The translations under genes and the position numbers were made by a program. From Prorocentrum cordatum (lineage: Eukaryota > Sar > Dinophyceae > Prorocentrales > Prorocentraceae): a DNA stretch of 64,000 nucleotides. The notes beneath the pieces are model-generated. The model saw only the letters and a program-made list of their open reading frames with translations, was not told the DNA's origin and did no database searches. The stretch covers positions 152,501 through 216,500 of the forward strand of contig CAUYUJ010013858.1 of assembly GCA_963575745.1 (NCBI GenBank), written 5' to 3'. This document shows, one piece after another, positions 40,053 to 50,664 of this stretch. The first letter of the stretch is position 1. The number at the start of each line of letters is the position of its first letter.

Positions 40053-41746
40053 CGGGCTTAAAACTGCCATCGAAATATCCTCACCCGCTGGCTTAAAACT
40101 ACCGAACTATCCTCACCCGCGGGCTTAAAACTGCCACCGAAATATCCTCACCCGCTGGATCAAAGCAGCCACAGGAATATCCTCACCCGCTGGCTTAAAA
40201 CTGCAACCGACGTATCCTCACCCCCGGAAGTGAAACTGCCACCGAAATATCCTCACCCGCTGGATTAAAACTGCCACCGAAATATCCTCAACCGCCGGCT
40301 TAAAGCTGCCACCGAAATATCCTCACCCATTGGCTTAAAACTGAGACCGAAATTTCCTAACCCGCTGGCTTAAAACTGCCACCGAAATATCCTCACCCGC
40401 GGAAATAAAACTGCCACCGAAATATCCTCACCCGCTTTCTTAAAGCCGCCACCGAAAAATCTTCACCCGCTGGGTTAAACTGCCAGCGAAATGTCCTCAC
40501 CCGCTGGCTTGAAACTGCCACCGAAATATCCTCACCCGCTGAAATATAACTGCCACCGAAATATCCTCACCTGCTGGCTTAAAACTGCTACCGCTCGATA
40601 ACACATCGATAACACCTCATGCTATCGTGGTGTCATCGAGCGTTATCGAGGTGCTCTCGAGCGTTATCGAGCTCGATCACACTCGATAGCACCTCGATAA
40701 CATCTCGAACACATCTCGGAAACATGTTATCGACGTGTTATCGGGTGTTACCGAGGTGTTATCGAGAGGGTGATGGTCACCCGCTGGCTTAAGATTGCAA
40801 CCGACATATCCTCACCCGCTGGCTTAAAACTGTCACCGAAATTTCCTCACCCACTTGCTTAAAACTGCCACCGAAATATCCTCACCCGCTGGCATAAAAC
40901 TGCCACCGAAATATCCTCACCCGCTGGCTTAAAACTGCCACCGAAATATCCTCACCCGCTGGCTTAAAACTGCCTCCGGAATATCCTCACCCGCGGAAAT
41001 AAAACTGCCACCGACATATCCTCATCTGCTGGCTTAAAACTGCCACCGAAATTTCCTCACCCGCTGGCTTAAAACTGCCACCGAAATATCCTCACCCGCG
41101 GAAATAAAACTGCCACCGAAATGTCCTCACCCGCTGGCTTAAAACTGCCATCGAAATATCCTCACCCGCGGAAATAAAACTGCCACCGAAATATCGTCAC
41201 CCGCTGGCTTGAGACTGCCACCGAACTATCGAAATATCCTCACCCGCTGGCTTAAAACTGCCGCCGAAATATCCTCACCCGCTGGCTTAGAACTGCCACC
41301 GAAATATCCTCACCCGCGGGAATAAAACTGCGACCGAAATATGCTCATCTGCCGGCTTAAAACTGCCGCCAAAATACCCTCACCCGCGGAAATAAATCTG
41401 CCACCGAAATTTCCTCACCCGCTGGCTTAAGTTTGCCACCGAAATATCCTCACCCGCTGGCTTAAACTGCTACCGGAATATCCTCACCCGCGGAAATAAA
41501 TTGCCACCGAAATATTTTCACCCGCTGAAACACCGAAATATCCTCACCCGCTGGCTTAAAACTGCCACCGACATATCCTCATACGCGGGCTTAGAACTGC
41601 CACCGAAATATCCTCACCCGCTGGCTTAACACTGCCACCGACATATCCTCATACGCGGGCTTAGAACTGGCACCGAAATACCATCACCCGCTGGCATAGT
41701 TAAAACTGCTACCGACATATCCTCACCCGCGGAAATAAAACTGCCA
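40053..41746. repeat. 35-bp minisatellite, about 46 units
   Basis: Unit GCTGGCTTAAAACTGCCACC followed by GAAATATCCTCACCC, 35 bases. Variant units replace GCTGGCTTAAAA with GCGGAAATAAAA and appear at intervals, suggesting higher-order duplication. Interrupted by an insertion at 40594-40766. Frames here contain many stops. Confidence 0.9.
40594..40766. mobile_element. TIR insertion within the 35-bp array
   Basis: 173 bases starting CTCGATAACACATCGATAAC and ending GAGGTGTTATCGAG, inverted to the start. Interior words GTTATCGAGGTG and CGATAACA repeat in both orientations. It interrupts one array unit; the array resumes with CACCCGCTGGCTTAAG. No protein coded. Confidence 0.65.
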
Positions 41747-41839
41747 TCTAACGGCCTGGTGGTTCAGTTCAGTCTGTCTACCTCGCGAAAATCAAATTAC
41801 GGGCTGCGCCCGTAAAACACAAATATGGCAGATCAATGT

Positions 41840-42250
41840 TTCCTACCTGCTGCGTGCGTCTCGGAGGCCTCATGGGGGCTGCCTGGGGCCTCTTTGGGCC
41901 GTCTTGGAGGGCTCATAGCCTGTATGGTGCCCTCGGAAGCCTTCTTATGAGGCTTTACTGGGCCGTTTTGGCGCCTCTTGGGCGACGATCCTGGGGTCCT
42001 CTTGGGCCGACTTGGGGCCCTCTTGGGGGCATCCTGGGCTGTCTTGGAGCGATCTTGGAGGCCTCTTGGGCAGTACTGGACGGTCGGAAGCCCCAACAAT
42101 AGAGAATTTCAACAGTCATCAGAAACCGAAGGACAATTCATGTGTTTCGCCTCCTCGGGCTCTGATGGAGGGCCTCTTGGAGCCCTCTTGGGCCATCTTG
42201 GGGGCCTGTTGGGCCGTCTGGAGGCCGTCGTTTAAGCCTTTTGAGAGGTC
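41840..42250 (+). repeat. Dispersed CTTGGGGCC repeat family, plus copy
   Basis: GGGCCTCTTTGGGCCGTCTTG, GACTTGGGGCCCTCTTGGGG and GAGCGATCTTGGAGGCCTCT words. Includes the TGGACGGTCGGAAGCC..CATCAGAAACC block related by inversion to about 22220-22300. Both strands are open. Confidence 0.55.
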
Positions 42251-42469
42251 TTGGGCCACCTCGAGCCGTGGTGGTGACGCCTTCACGACGGCTACCTTGG
42301 CCGTTTGGAGGCCGAAGGGAGCGCGGGGGGAGCAATTTCAGGTGGGGCGGTCTACGCGAGGGCGTGCGAATTGGGGAGGGGTTCGGCCCCAGAAAACGTT
42401 TAATATCATTCCCATGGCATGACGGAAAGCGCGCTAGCGAGAGAAGTTCTGCACAGAGTTTCAGCCCCA

Positions 42470-42640
42470 ATGGGGGGCTCAGGAGGTCTCAAGACGGCCC
42501 ACAAGGACTCCAAGATATGCCCCCAAGACGGCTCAAGATAATTAGCTCCAAGACGGCCCAAGAGAGGCCAGAGGTCCCAAGACGGCCCAAGAGCGCTCCA
42601 CGAGGGGGGCGACGCTGGGCCCACGGCCGCTGGAGGCGCC
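42470..42640 (-). repeat. Short copy of the CTTGGGGCC family, minus orientation
   Basis: CTCAAGACGGCCCACAAGG, CCCAAGACGGCTCAAGA and CCAAGAGAGGCCAGAGG words. Confidence 0.45.
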
Positions 42641-42659
42641 CTGACCAAAGGCAAAGGCA

Positions 42660-42955
42660 AAGGGCAATGGGACCACGGTATCTGAAACAAGGGCTGTTCA
42701 GATTCTCTGCCACCCCCAGACTCTGGGGGTCCCTCCTCCTCCTCCTCCTCCTCCTCCTCCTCCTCCTCCTCTTCCTCCTCTGGACCTCTGGATGGTGGCA
42801 ATTCTTGTGCATAACATTGATGCTATCGTCCTCTTCCTCCTCCTCCTCGTCAGCCTCCCCCTCCTGCCTTTCCTCATCCTCTGCCTCCTCCTCCTCCTCT
42901 TCCTGCAGCTCCTGCCTCCCCTCGTCCTGTTCCTCCTCTTCCTCCTTCTGGACCC
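42660..42955 (+). repeat. Left member of an inverted repeat pair
   Basis: Contains TGTTCAGATTCTCTGCC, CCCAGACTCTGGGGGTCC, a CTC array, GACCTCTGGATGGTGGCAAT, CTTGTGCATAACATTGATGC and CCTGCAGCTCC. The reverse complement, diverged, is at 45650-45940 about 3 kb away. Confidence 0.7.
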
Positions 42956-43019
42956 CGAGAAGCCCCCGAGCGAGCTGCCAGAGAGCCCCGAGACGGCTTC
43001 AGGAATGGCCCAAGATGGC

Positions 43020-43640
43020 CCCAAGAGAAGCTAAGGAGGTATGTACCAGCGGGCCCCCAGTTGGTACATAACTCCTGGGTCCCTCTTGGGGCCCTCTTGG
43101 GCCCCTCGTGGAGCCGTCCTGGGGCCCTCTGGGGGCCCAGAGGGCCCTCGAGGGCCCTGAGAAGCACCCGAGAGGGCCCCCAGAGGGCCCCAATACGGCT
43201 TCAGGAGTGGCCCAAGATGGCCCCAAGAGAAGCCAAGGAGTTACGTACCCGCGGGCCCCCAGTTGGTACATAACTCCTGGGCCCCTCTTGGGGCCTTCTT
43301 GGGCCCCTCGTCGAGCCGTCTTGGGGCCCTCTGGGGGCCCAGAGGGCCCTCGAGGGCCTTGAGAAGCAGCCGAGAGGGCCCCCAAAGGGCCCCAAGACGG
43401 CTCAAGGAGGGGCCCAAGATGGCCCCAAGAGAAGCCCAGGAGTTATGTACCAGCGGGCCCTCGGTTGGTACATAACTACTGAGCCCCTCTTGGGACCCTC
43501 TCGGGGCCTTCTTGGGCTCCGCCAGAGGGCCCTGGGAAAAGCCCAGGAAGGCCCCAAGACGGCTCCAAGGGGGCCCCAATACGATCACGATAAAGCCCCG
43601 AGATTGGCCACCCAGACGATTCCAGGAGGGCCCAGAGACG
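43020..43640. repeat. 202-bp tandem repeat, three units
   Basis: TTGGTACATAACTCCTGGG recurs at 43061, 43263 and 43465 (202 bases apart). Each unit has GTACCAGCGGGCCCCCAG, CCCTCTTGGGGCC and GCCCAGAGGGCCCTCGAGGG. The ATGTACC/GGTACAT pair makes a short hairpin in each unit. Confidence 0.8.
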
Positions 43641-43654
43641 GCCCCAAGACAGCT

Positions 43655-43701
43655 CCAAGAGGTCGTCGTCACGTCGTCGTCGTCGTCGTCGCCGTCGTCC
43701 T

Positions 43702-43738
<37 letters not shown>

Positions 43739-43932
43739 ATTCCAGTTTTTCCTATGCGCCCCCCCTGAACGGGCCAAAAAATTAGGGTTTTTGCACATTG
43801 CGACCGAAAGCGCTTCTCGCGCATTCACCGCCAACGCGCCGAGGCAAGGGATGCAACGAAAAAATGTTCAAATTCCTATGGGTGTTTGACTCATCAGGGG
43901 GGGCCGCACGGGAAAAACACATGGAAAAATTG

Positions 43933-43995
<63 letters not shown>

Positions 43996-44013
43996 TCGTC
44001 GTCGTCTTCGTCT

Positions 44014-44044
<31 letters not shown>

Positions 44045-44050
44045 GATGCC
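43655..44050. repeat. CGT arrays around a short AT-richer segment
   Basis: (CGT)n at about 43665-43738 and 43933-44045. Between them is a segment with TTAGGGTTTTTGCACATTGC and TGTTCAAATTCCTATGGGTG. No gene recognised. Confidence 0.8.
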
Positions 44051-44945
44051 CCACGGGGGACACCAGGTAACTCCGATGTCCCAGCGGGACCACCGGGTAA
44101 CTCATGCCCAGACCCCCCCTGCAAGGTCGAGTTGCCCGATGTCCCCCAGGGACCACCGGGTAACTCCAATGTCCCACGGGCCGATGGCCCACGGGGACCA
44201 CCGGGTCATTCCGATGTCCCACGGGGGACACGGGGTAACTCCGATGTCCTACGGGCTGATGTCCCACGGAGACCACCGGGTAACTCTGATGTCCCACGGG
44301 GGACACCAGGTAACTCCGATGTCCCCCGGGCTGATGTCCCACGGGGACCACCGGGTAACTCCGATGTCCCCCGGGGGACACCAGGTAACTCCGATGTCCC
44401 ACGGGCCGATGTCCCACGAGGACCACTGGGTAATTCCGATGTTCCACGGGGGACACCGGGAATTCCGATGTCCCACGGGCCGATATGTCCCACGGGGACC
44501 ACCGGGTGACTCCGATGTCCCACGGGGGACCACCGGGTAAATTCATATCCAGACCCCCCCCTGCAGGGTCGAGTTATCCGATGTCCCCTGGGGACCACTG
44601 GGTAACTCCGATGTCTCGCGCGGGACACCGAATCATGCCGAATGCGCCACCTGCAAGGTCGACTTACTCGATACCCTTCGGGGGACACCGGGTAAGTGGG
44701 GGGCGTGGAGCGCACCCCCCGTTTATCCGATGTCTCCCAGGGGACACAAGGTAACTCATGCCCGACACCCCCCCGTGCATAGTCGAGTTACCCGATGCCC
44801 CCCCCTCGCCACCGGGCAACTCGTGCCCAACACCCCCCCCTGCAAGGTCGAGTTACCCGATGTCCCTCTGGGGACACCGGGTAAGTGGGGGGTGTGGAGC
44901 GCACCCCCCAGTTACCCGATGCTCTCAAGTGGGGGCGCCAAGTAA
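44051..44945. repeat. Tandem GGTAACTCCGATGTCCCAC repeat
   Basis: Units of about 30-36 bases: ACCGGGTAACTCCGATGTCC, CACGGGGGACACC, CACGGGCCGATGTCCC. A longer second-order unit adds CCCCTGCAAGGTCGAGTTACC (first 20 bases CCCCTGCAAGGTCGAGTTAC), at about 44115, 44560, 44655 and 44840. Open in most frames. Confidence 0.85.
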
Positions 44946-45129
44946 CCCATGCCCATCGTCGTCGTCGCCGGTCGCCGGTCGTCGGTCGTGAGCCGGAAAA
45001 AAATTTGAGGCTTCGGATCCTTTTTGGGGCCCCCCAAGGCCCCGAGGGCTCCAGAACCCTGGGGAAAAGCAGCAGCAAAGCTTACCACTCCAGGTGGTCG
45101 AGCCCATGAAGTGCTCAGACCGGCGTTTC

Positions 45130-45530
45130 CGTATTATTCATCCTCATCATACTCCTCATCATTTCCCACGTCGTCATCACCACCACCATTATCGCCATGA
45201 TCGTGGTCATCATCATCATGTCCCTGGAGCCCTCAGTCCTCAGGCCCCTGGAGCCCTCAGTCCTGTGTACTAGTTTATTTCAGGGGTCGACCCCTCCAAG
45301 TTGGCCCCAAGAGGGCCCCAAGAGGGCCCAAACCGTCTCTTGGTTGGCAAACTGGACATGGATGTCCAAATTGTCCGGGCGCCGTGGGACACTTCAAGGT
45401 GCCGCCCGTTGCGCCGCCCAGAAGAAATCGATAGCCCCCCGCCGAAGCTTCAAGAACAGGCGGCCAAGACAATTTGGACATGGATGTCCAAATTGTGCAG
45501 GCCCCAAGAGGGCCCAAAACAGCCACAGAC
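45130..45530. other. Low-complexity CATCAT tract and unassigned sequence
   Basis: 45135-45225 is CATCATCACC-type sequence. 45345-45495 contains GGACATGGATGTCCAAATTG twice, about 130 bases apart. No gene recognised. Confidence 0.5.
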
Positions 45531-45534
45531 CCCG

Positions 45535-45805
45535 CGACGATGGCGACGACGACGACGACGACGATGACGAAGACGGCGGCGGCGGCGGCGGCGGACGAGG
45601 AGGATGAGGAGGATGAGAAGAGGGAGGGGAGGAGGATGAGGGGAGGGAGGAGGAGGCAGCGGGGGAGGAGGATGGAGATGAGAATGAGGGGAGGGAGCTG
45701 CAGGAGGAGGAGGAGGAGGAGGTAGATGATGAGGGGAGGGAGGAGGAGGAGGAGGAGGCGGACGAGGAGGAGGAAGAGCAGGAGGAAGAGGACGATGGCA
45801 TCAGT
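45535..45805. repeat. GACGACGA and GGA arrays
   Basis: (CGA)n at 45535-45575, (GGC)n at 45574-45596, then GGA/GAGGAT repeats to about 45800. Overlaps the inverted partner of 42660-42955. Confidence 0.8.
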
Positions 45806-45940
45806 GCTATGCACAAGAACTGCCACCATCCAGAGGTCCAGAGGAAGAAGAGGAAGAGGAGGAGGGAGGACCCCCCAGAGTCTGGGGGCGGCCCAGAGTC
45901 TGAACAGTACTTTTTTCAGATGGTGCCTCTCGCCGAGCAA
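45650..45940 (-). repeat. Right member of an inverted repeat pair
   Basis: Reverse complement of 42660-42955: GCATCAGTGCTATGCACAAG, TGCCACCATCCAGAGGTCC, GGACCCCCCAGAGTCTGGGG, AGTCTGAACAGTAC. The triplet arrays within the two members differ in length. Confidence 0.7.
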
Positions 45941-46149
45941 GTCCAGGGGACGCCAGACGGGCCGCGAGCTCCAATCAGCCCCGGGCGTAACCCTCGGCCC
46001 CCTCCCACACACCTCCGCCCTCACTTGGCCCCATCTGCGATAGCGGGACCTTCCCTTCCCCGGGGCACATTCCGACATTCCGACTGCTCCGACTGAGGTG
46101 CCTGCCTTACCGCTCTGCCGTCGCCGCCGACACTCTTCGGGCGCCGGCC

Positions 46150-47629
46150 ACTGTGTGCCACCCAACGAGGAAGCGGGCCCAGGCATCTCACGACTTGCCT
46201 ACCTCCCACATGCGCCAGCTCCACGGGGGGCTCCCGGCGGGCCAACGTAGCTTCGCGCCTAATACCGCCTTGGGCGCGCCCAGTTGGGGATGCTGGCTCG
46301 CCCTTGGCCCCCAGGAGACCCTTGCTCCTGGGTCCCCCTTTGTGGCCTCTCGCCCTCCGGCGGAGTGCCGCCCCTTTCGGCCCGCCCTAGGCGTTGCCCC
46401 GGGGTCTCAGGCCCCCCTCGCCCTAGCTGGAGAGACCCGTACTGCCAGTTACGCTACTGCAGCGGCGTACGTTGACCGCCCTGTCTGGCTCAGCTCTGTC
46501 CACGCACACTTCGCGACTGTTAGTCGCGCCCATCTCCCTTGCCCACCGCTTACAGCTTACTTACACTGCGACTGTCAGTCGCTTCCCAGCGACTCCCTTC
46601 TCCCCGCACTCATAGCTTACGTGCACTGCGGTCGCTTCCCACCGACTTCCTTCCCCCCGCGCTCACTGCTTACGTCCACTGCGACTGTCAGTCACCTCCC
46701 TCCGACTCCCATACCTGGCAATGCGGCTGTCAGCCGCCGTCTCCCCCCCCCAGCCGCGGCCACGCATTGCGGCCGCTCCGGCCTCGTGCCTAATACCGCC
46801 CTGCGAGCACCCTGTGGGGGTGCCGGCCCTCCCCTGGCCCCCCTGCTCGCTCACTCGGGCCACTTGCGACGTTGCGCCCTCGGTGCCATGTCGCCCCCCG
46901 GCGCCCGCCCCCGCGCCGCCGCGGGACCTCTCGGCCCCCCCGTCGTCTCCTGCTCGAGACCACCGGGCCGGCTGGGGCTTGGTTGCTGGAGCTGCGCGCG
47001 CCGCCTCCGCTTGCCGCGCTGCTCCTCGTCGCATCCGCCGCGGACCACGCCACGCAGCTACCAGCACGACTCCGCTGCCGGTGGCTCCCCCCCGGGCGAC
47101 GACGATGGTCGGGATTGTCGCCGTCGGCGCTCGGCGGCACCGCTCTGGCGGGCGAGGACACAGGGAACCCCATCGGCCCTTCGCGCCCTGGCCAACGTCT
47201 TCGGTGAGTCCCTTCGCTTTGTAGATAGGCTCTGTAGAGGAGGCACCCTCGCACTGCGTCGACCTCTCACGGTTTCCCCCGCAGCCCCAGTCTCGCGCAT
47301 GAGGTTGCTGGGAACCCCCCCGACCCTGGACGCCGGGTTGCAGCTTTCCCCTCTCCGCGGCCACTCTGGGCGCCCTGAGGCTGGCCTGCTTGCCCCATCC
47401 ATTTCGGGGTGCCCCTGGGCTCTCGGGCCTGCGACTCGCCCGTGGTCGCCGCCCCCGCCCGCTCGGGGTCGACGGACGCTCGGTCCTCCCCCACGCCGCT
47501 TCCCCCAGGGTCGACCTGTACCCCTGGCTTGGGCGCCGCCGCTTCCAGTTCTGGACGTAGCCTTTTTCGCTGGCTCGTCGCCTTCGCTGCCGTTGTGTTG
47601 CCTTGGCGTCGCTTCTCCTGCTCCCCCGC
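46150..47629. repeat. GC-rich region with internal repeats; long open frames judged non-coding
   Basis: Long frames are open on both strands (512 codons plus, 374 codons minus). 46510-46740 is an imperfect tandem array of about 65 bases (CACTGCGACTGTCAGTCGCT, TCCCAGCGACTCCC, TAGCTTACGTGCAC). CCTAATACCGCC starts two matching segments at 46258 and 46789. The plus reading is Pro/Arg/Ser-rich without domains. I do not call a gene. Confidence 0.5.
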
Positions 47630-47790
47630 CGTGGTGGCGCTTCCGCCGCTGGCACGCTCCCCCTCTTGGCGATCCGGTACTCTTCCGTTGAGCGCTTGCA
47701 CGCCCGTTCGTCGTCTTCGTGTACGTGGACTGCATGAATTTCGCCATTTTGGTGCTGCACCTCGACCAGTGACTCCGCTAGGTCCACCGC
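47630..47790 (-). CDS. Minus-strand exon-like segment, unknown product
   Basis: Minus frame from 47787 reads MDLAESLVEVQHQNGEIHAV, HVHEDDERACKRSTEEYRIA, then KRGSVPAAEAPP. The amino acid mix is natural and hydrophilic, unlike the low-complexity continuation beyond. It is likely a true coding fragment, but the family, the start and the splice edges are not known. Confidence 0.35.
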
Positions 47791-47929
47791 GTCTCTTCAG
47801 CCGCAGCGTAGTTCGCTCCTGTGCGTTCTCGTGCTGAATTTAGTCCGCTGCTCGTTAGCCGCGTTTCTTGACGGCGCCTTGCATTCCTGCGCGCTGGCGA
47901 AAAACCGATCGGAGGCTTGCATGAGGCCT

Positions 47930-48060
47930 CTTGGAGGCTATCTTGAGACATATTCGGCAAGAGGTCGTTGGAAGCCATCCTGAGCTTCGGGGCTCTCTGA
48001 AGCCCCCCTGTGTTGGGCCTCTTGGGCCACTTTTTGGGCCCTCTTGGGGTTCATTCGAAG
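47930..48060 (+). repeat. Dispersed CTTGGGGCC repeat family, short plus copy
   Basis: GCCTCTTGGAGGCTATCTTG, GGGCCTCTTGGGCCAC and GGGCCCTCTTGGGG words. Confidence 0.5.
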
Positions 48061-48329
48061 GATTCGAGGGCCCTTTCGACGGCCCGTCGTGTTCCTGATT
48101 CGAGTGTCACAGACCCTCTCTCGAGAGCTCAGTTTCATGCGTATGCCTTGCGTGCCAAGCTGGTCGCCAGCTCGTCGCGTCCGCTCACTCTCGTGTGACG
48201 TCTCGTCTTGGTCGCCGCTCGTGGCTCAAGGCCTACTGGACGCCGAGCCGCCGCATTCCAACCTTCGTCCACAGCCCGAACGCGTGCGAGCGGGCAAGCC
48301 GTGGCTGTCAAGGGGGAGTGCCGATTCAG

Positions 48330-49869
48330 ATGTCGGCGGCGGTCGGCGCGATGGCGCAGACGAAGGGGCAGGGGGGCTCAATCGCCCTCGTTAGCACGCC
48401 GTTGCGGATGAGGTCGAAGGGGGGGGGGGGAGACGCTGTTGCCCTCCTCAGCACAGAACCATCAGGGCCGGCCGCCAAGGCGGTAGCGCAGAAGGAGTGG
48501 CCGTTGTGGCGGCTGAGCCTCGTCGCGCTTCCGTGCATGTCGGTCACGGTCGTGCGGTCGGTCACCACGTCGCGCAGCGCCCCCTACCTGGTGGGGCTCG
48601 GGATGAGACCCGCATGGGCCACCCTCAACAACATAGCGGGCCCGACCTGCGGCTTCTTCACTGGTGGGCGCGCTGTCCGACTCGTCGACCTCTCCCTACG
48701 GGCGAAGGAGGCCCATCATCGTGGCCGCGCTCGCCGCCTTGTGGGTGTCTGGGCTCCTCTTCGCCTCCAGCCCAGCGCTGGTGCCCGCCGGCGCGGCCGC
48801 GGGCTTTGCGGCCTGCATGTTGTGGCTGACCGACATCGCGCTCAACGCGCTGCAGACACCCATGCGGGCGCTGGTGGCGGACCTCGCGTCGAGCGGTCAG
48901 CAGGTGCAGGTGCAGGTGTTGGTCAGCTGCTTCCAGGCGGTCGGATCCCTGGTCGGCTTCTCCATCATGAAGGAATACGGCAGCAACGACAGCGTTTCGG
49001 AGCACATGCTCGAGATCATGGTCGTGGTGTGCTGCATTGTCACGGTGGCGGTCGCCGTCATGCTCTGTGCGGCCACGGAGACGCAGCTGGCGGGGGACCG
49101 CGCCGCCAGGCAGTCCAGCCCCGTCTCGGACGTGTTTGAGGCAGTGCGGGGGAGTTCCACGCTGCTGCGGCACCTGGTCGGCGTGCACTGCCTGGTGTTC
49201 GTCGGAGCGACGGTGTGGTTCTCGTACTCCGTGCAGTGGTTCGGCCTCTGCGTGTTCGCGGGCGATCCCGCCGCGCCCCCGGGCTCCGCGGCCCATCGCT
49301 TGTACGCCTCAGGCCAAGAGGCGTTCGCGTACGCGGGGCAGTGCGGGTCGTGGCTGATGCTGCTCATGACCCTGCTCCTCGTCGTCGCCCTCCACCGGAC
49401 CACGCTGCCCCCCAAGGGCGCCTACCCCGCCTGCATCTTCGTCGGGGCGGGCACCAGCTTCGCGGCCGCGTTCTTCGTGAACCACAACGCCACCCTCGCG
49501 ACGGCCTGCATGGCGCTGTCGGTGCTGCCCTGCGTCGGCGCGCACGGCATCCCCTGGGGCCTCATCGCCGCCAGCAACAAGGCTGCCGAGGAGCAGGGGC
49601 TCCCCGTCAGCACCGCGATGCAGATGGCCCTGCTGAACTGCGGCCTCGTGATCGGCCAGCAGCTCACCCACATGACGCTCGCGGCGCTGGAGAGCTTCGT
49701 GGCGCCCACGCTGGCGCTCCCCGCCATGCTGGCCGCCGGCGCGCTGGCTCTGACCACGGCGGGCGCTGGCGCGCTCCTGCTCCCGAGCGGCGCCGAGGAG
49801 TGCGGCGCGCTGGGCGCGGGCGGGCGCGCTGGCGAAGCGGACCCGGAGCGCCACGGCGCCGGTCTCTGA
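48330..49869 (+). CDS. SLC45 / sucrose-proton symporter-like sugar transporter, with one frame offset
   Basis: A 12-helix major-facilitator protein, probably importing a sugar with protons across the plasma or an internal membrane. Helices 1-2 are in one frame (VRSVTTSRSAPYLVGLG, NNIAGPTCGFFT). At about 48660-48664 the frame must change by one base to reach VGALSDSSTSPYGRRRPI, which is the signature loop between helices 2 and 3 of sucrose/SLC45 carriers. Other family marks: LWLTDIALNALQTPMRAL in helix 4, FAGDPAAPPGSAAHRLYASG before helix 8, and HGIPWGLIAASNKAAEEQG after helix 10. Helix 12 ends near 49790 and the stop is at 49869. The start is uncertain; ATG 48330 follows TTCAG and suits a short N-terminus. 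The offset, plus two or three missing residues against the family, suggests a small deletion, a sequencing error or a pseudogene. Codons are strongly G/C-ending. Confidence 0.85.
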
Positions 49870-50500
49870 CGCGCAGAAGGGCGCGCGCAGGAGCGCAAGA
49901 GAGCGCGGGAGCGCGGGAGAGCCCGACGGAGAGCCCGAGAGCGCGAGAGCGCGAGGGGTCGGGGCGGGCACGGCGCCCCTCCCGCAGGGCGGCAGGCCAC
50001 GCTCGGGGGCAGCGACGTCCTGCCCCCGTCGCAGGGGCTCGCTCCCTCCACCCGCGCCCCCCGCCAGCCGAGTGGCTTCGGCCGCCCTCTGCCGCGCGCG
50101 CTCCCTCGCCGGGCCAGGGACCCGAGTGGCCGTCATCCTGAGGGCAGGAGGTGGGCGATGGTGGCCGCTGAGGGGAGGAGGTGGGCGAGGGTGGCCGTCA
50201 GCAGAGAGCCCACCTCCTGGGCCTCTGATGAGGGTCCATGGTTCCTCTGTGGCCGCTGAGAGGAGGAGGAGGAGGAGGAGGAGGAGGAGGAGGAGGAGGA
50301 GGAGGAGGAGGAGGAGGAGGAGGAGTGCAGGATTTTCTTCGCTCGAATTTTCTCTCCGTTCGCCCGGTGGTGGGGCAGGGGGCGTGCTCGCACCCTGCAG
50401 GCGTTCCCGTCTGGCTTTTCTCGCCTCTGCCCGTCTGCGTCTGATCGGGTGTGGGCCTGCTCTCCCTGCCGGGCGAGCGGGGAGACAGCATTGCGCACTC
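49870..50500. other. Transporter 3' flank and GGA array
   Basis: 49880-49960 has GAGCGCGGGAGAGC repeats. A pure GGA array lies at about 50262-50326. No polyadenylation signal is clear and no other gene is seen. Confidence 0.5.
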
Positions 50501-50664
50501 TTGAGTCGGGCATGTCCCTCCACAGGAGGAAGATTCAAGAGTAGACAAACAATAGTCAGGGGACGACGTTTCGACTACGCTTGACTATTTAGGAATACTC
50601 GTGTGTATTAAAAGACATCCTCCAAATGTGCCTGTAGAAGGACATGCCCGACCTAAGCACACTT
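50493..50664 (+). mobile_element. TIR element family A, copy 6
   Basis: Element 50501-50656 with ends GTCGGGCATGTCCCTCCACA and GAAGGACATGCCCGAC. Flanks GCGCACTC (50493-50500) and GCACACTT (50657-50664) agree at 6 of 8 positions, consistent with an aged target duplication. Interior AACAATAGTCAGGGGACGAC. Confidence 0.75.

Noticed and set aside
46153-47691. 512-codon plus-strand frame
   Set aside because: Pro/Arg/Ser-rich, contains internal tandem repeats, overlaps an equally long minus frame, and has no domain.
48212-48232. Relic of the dinoflagellate spliced leader upstream of the transporter (GTGGCTCAAGG)
   Set aside because: Only the last eight bases fit the leader (GGCTCAAG); the preceding TTTT block is absent, so chance is likely.
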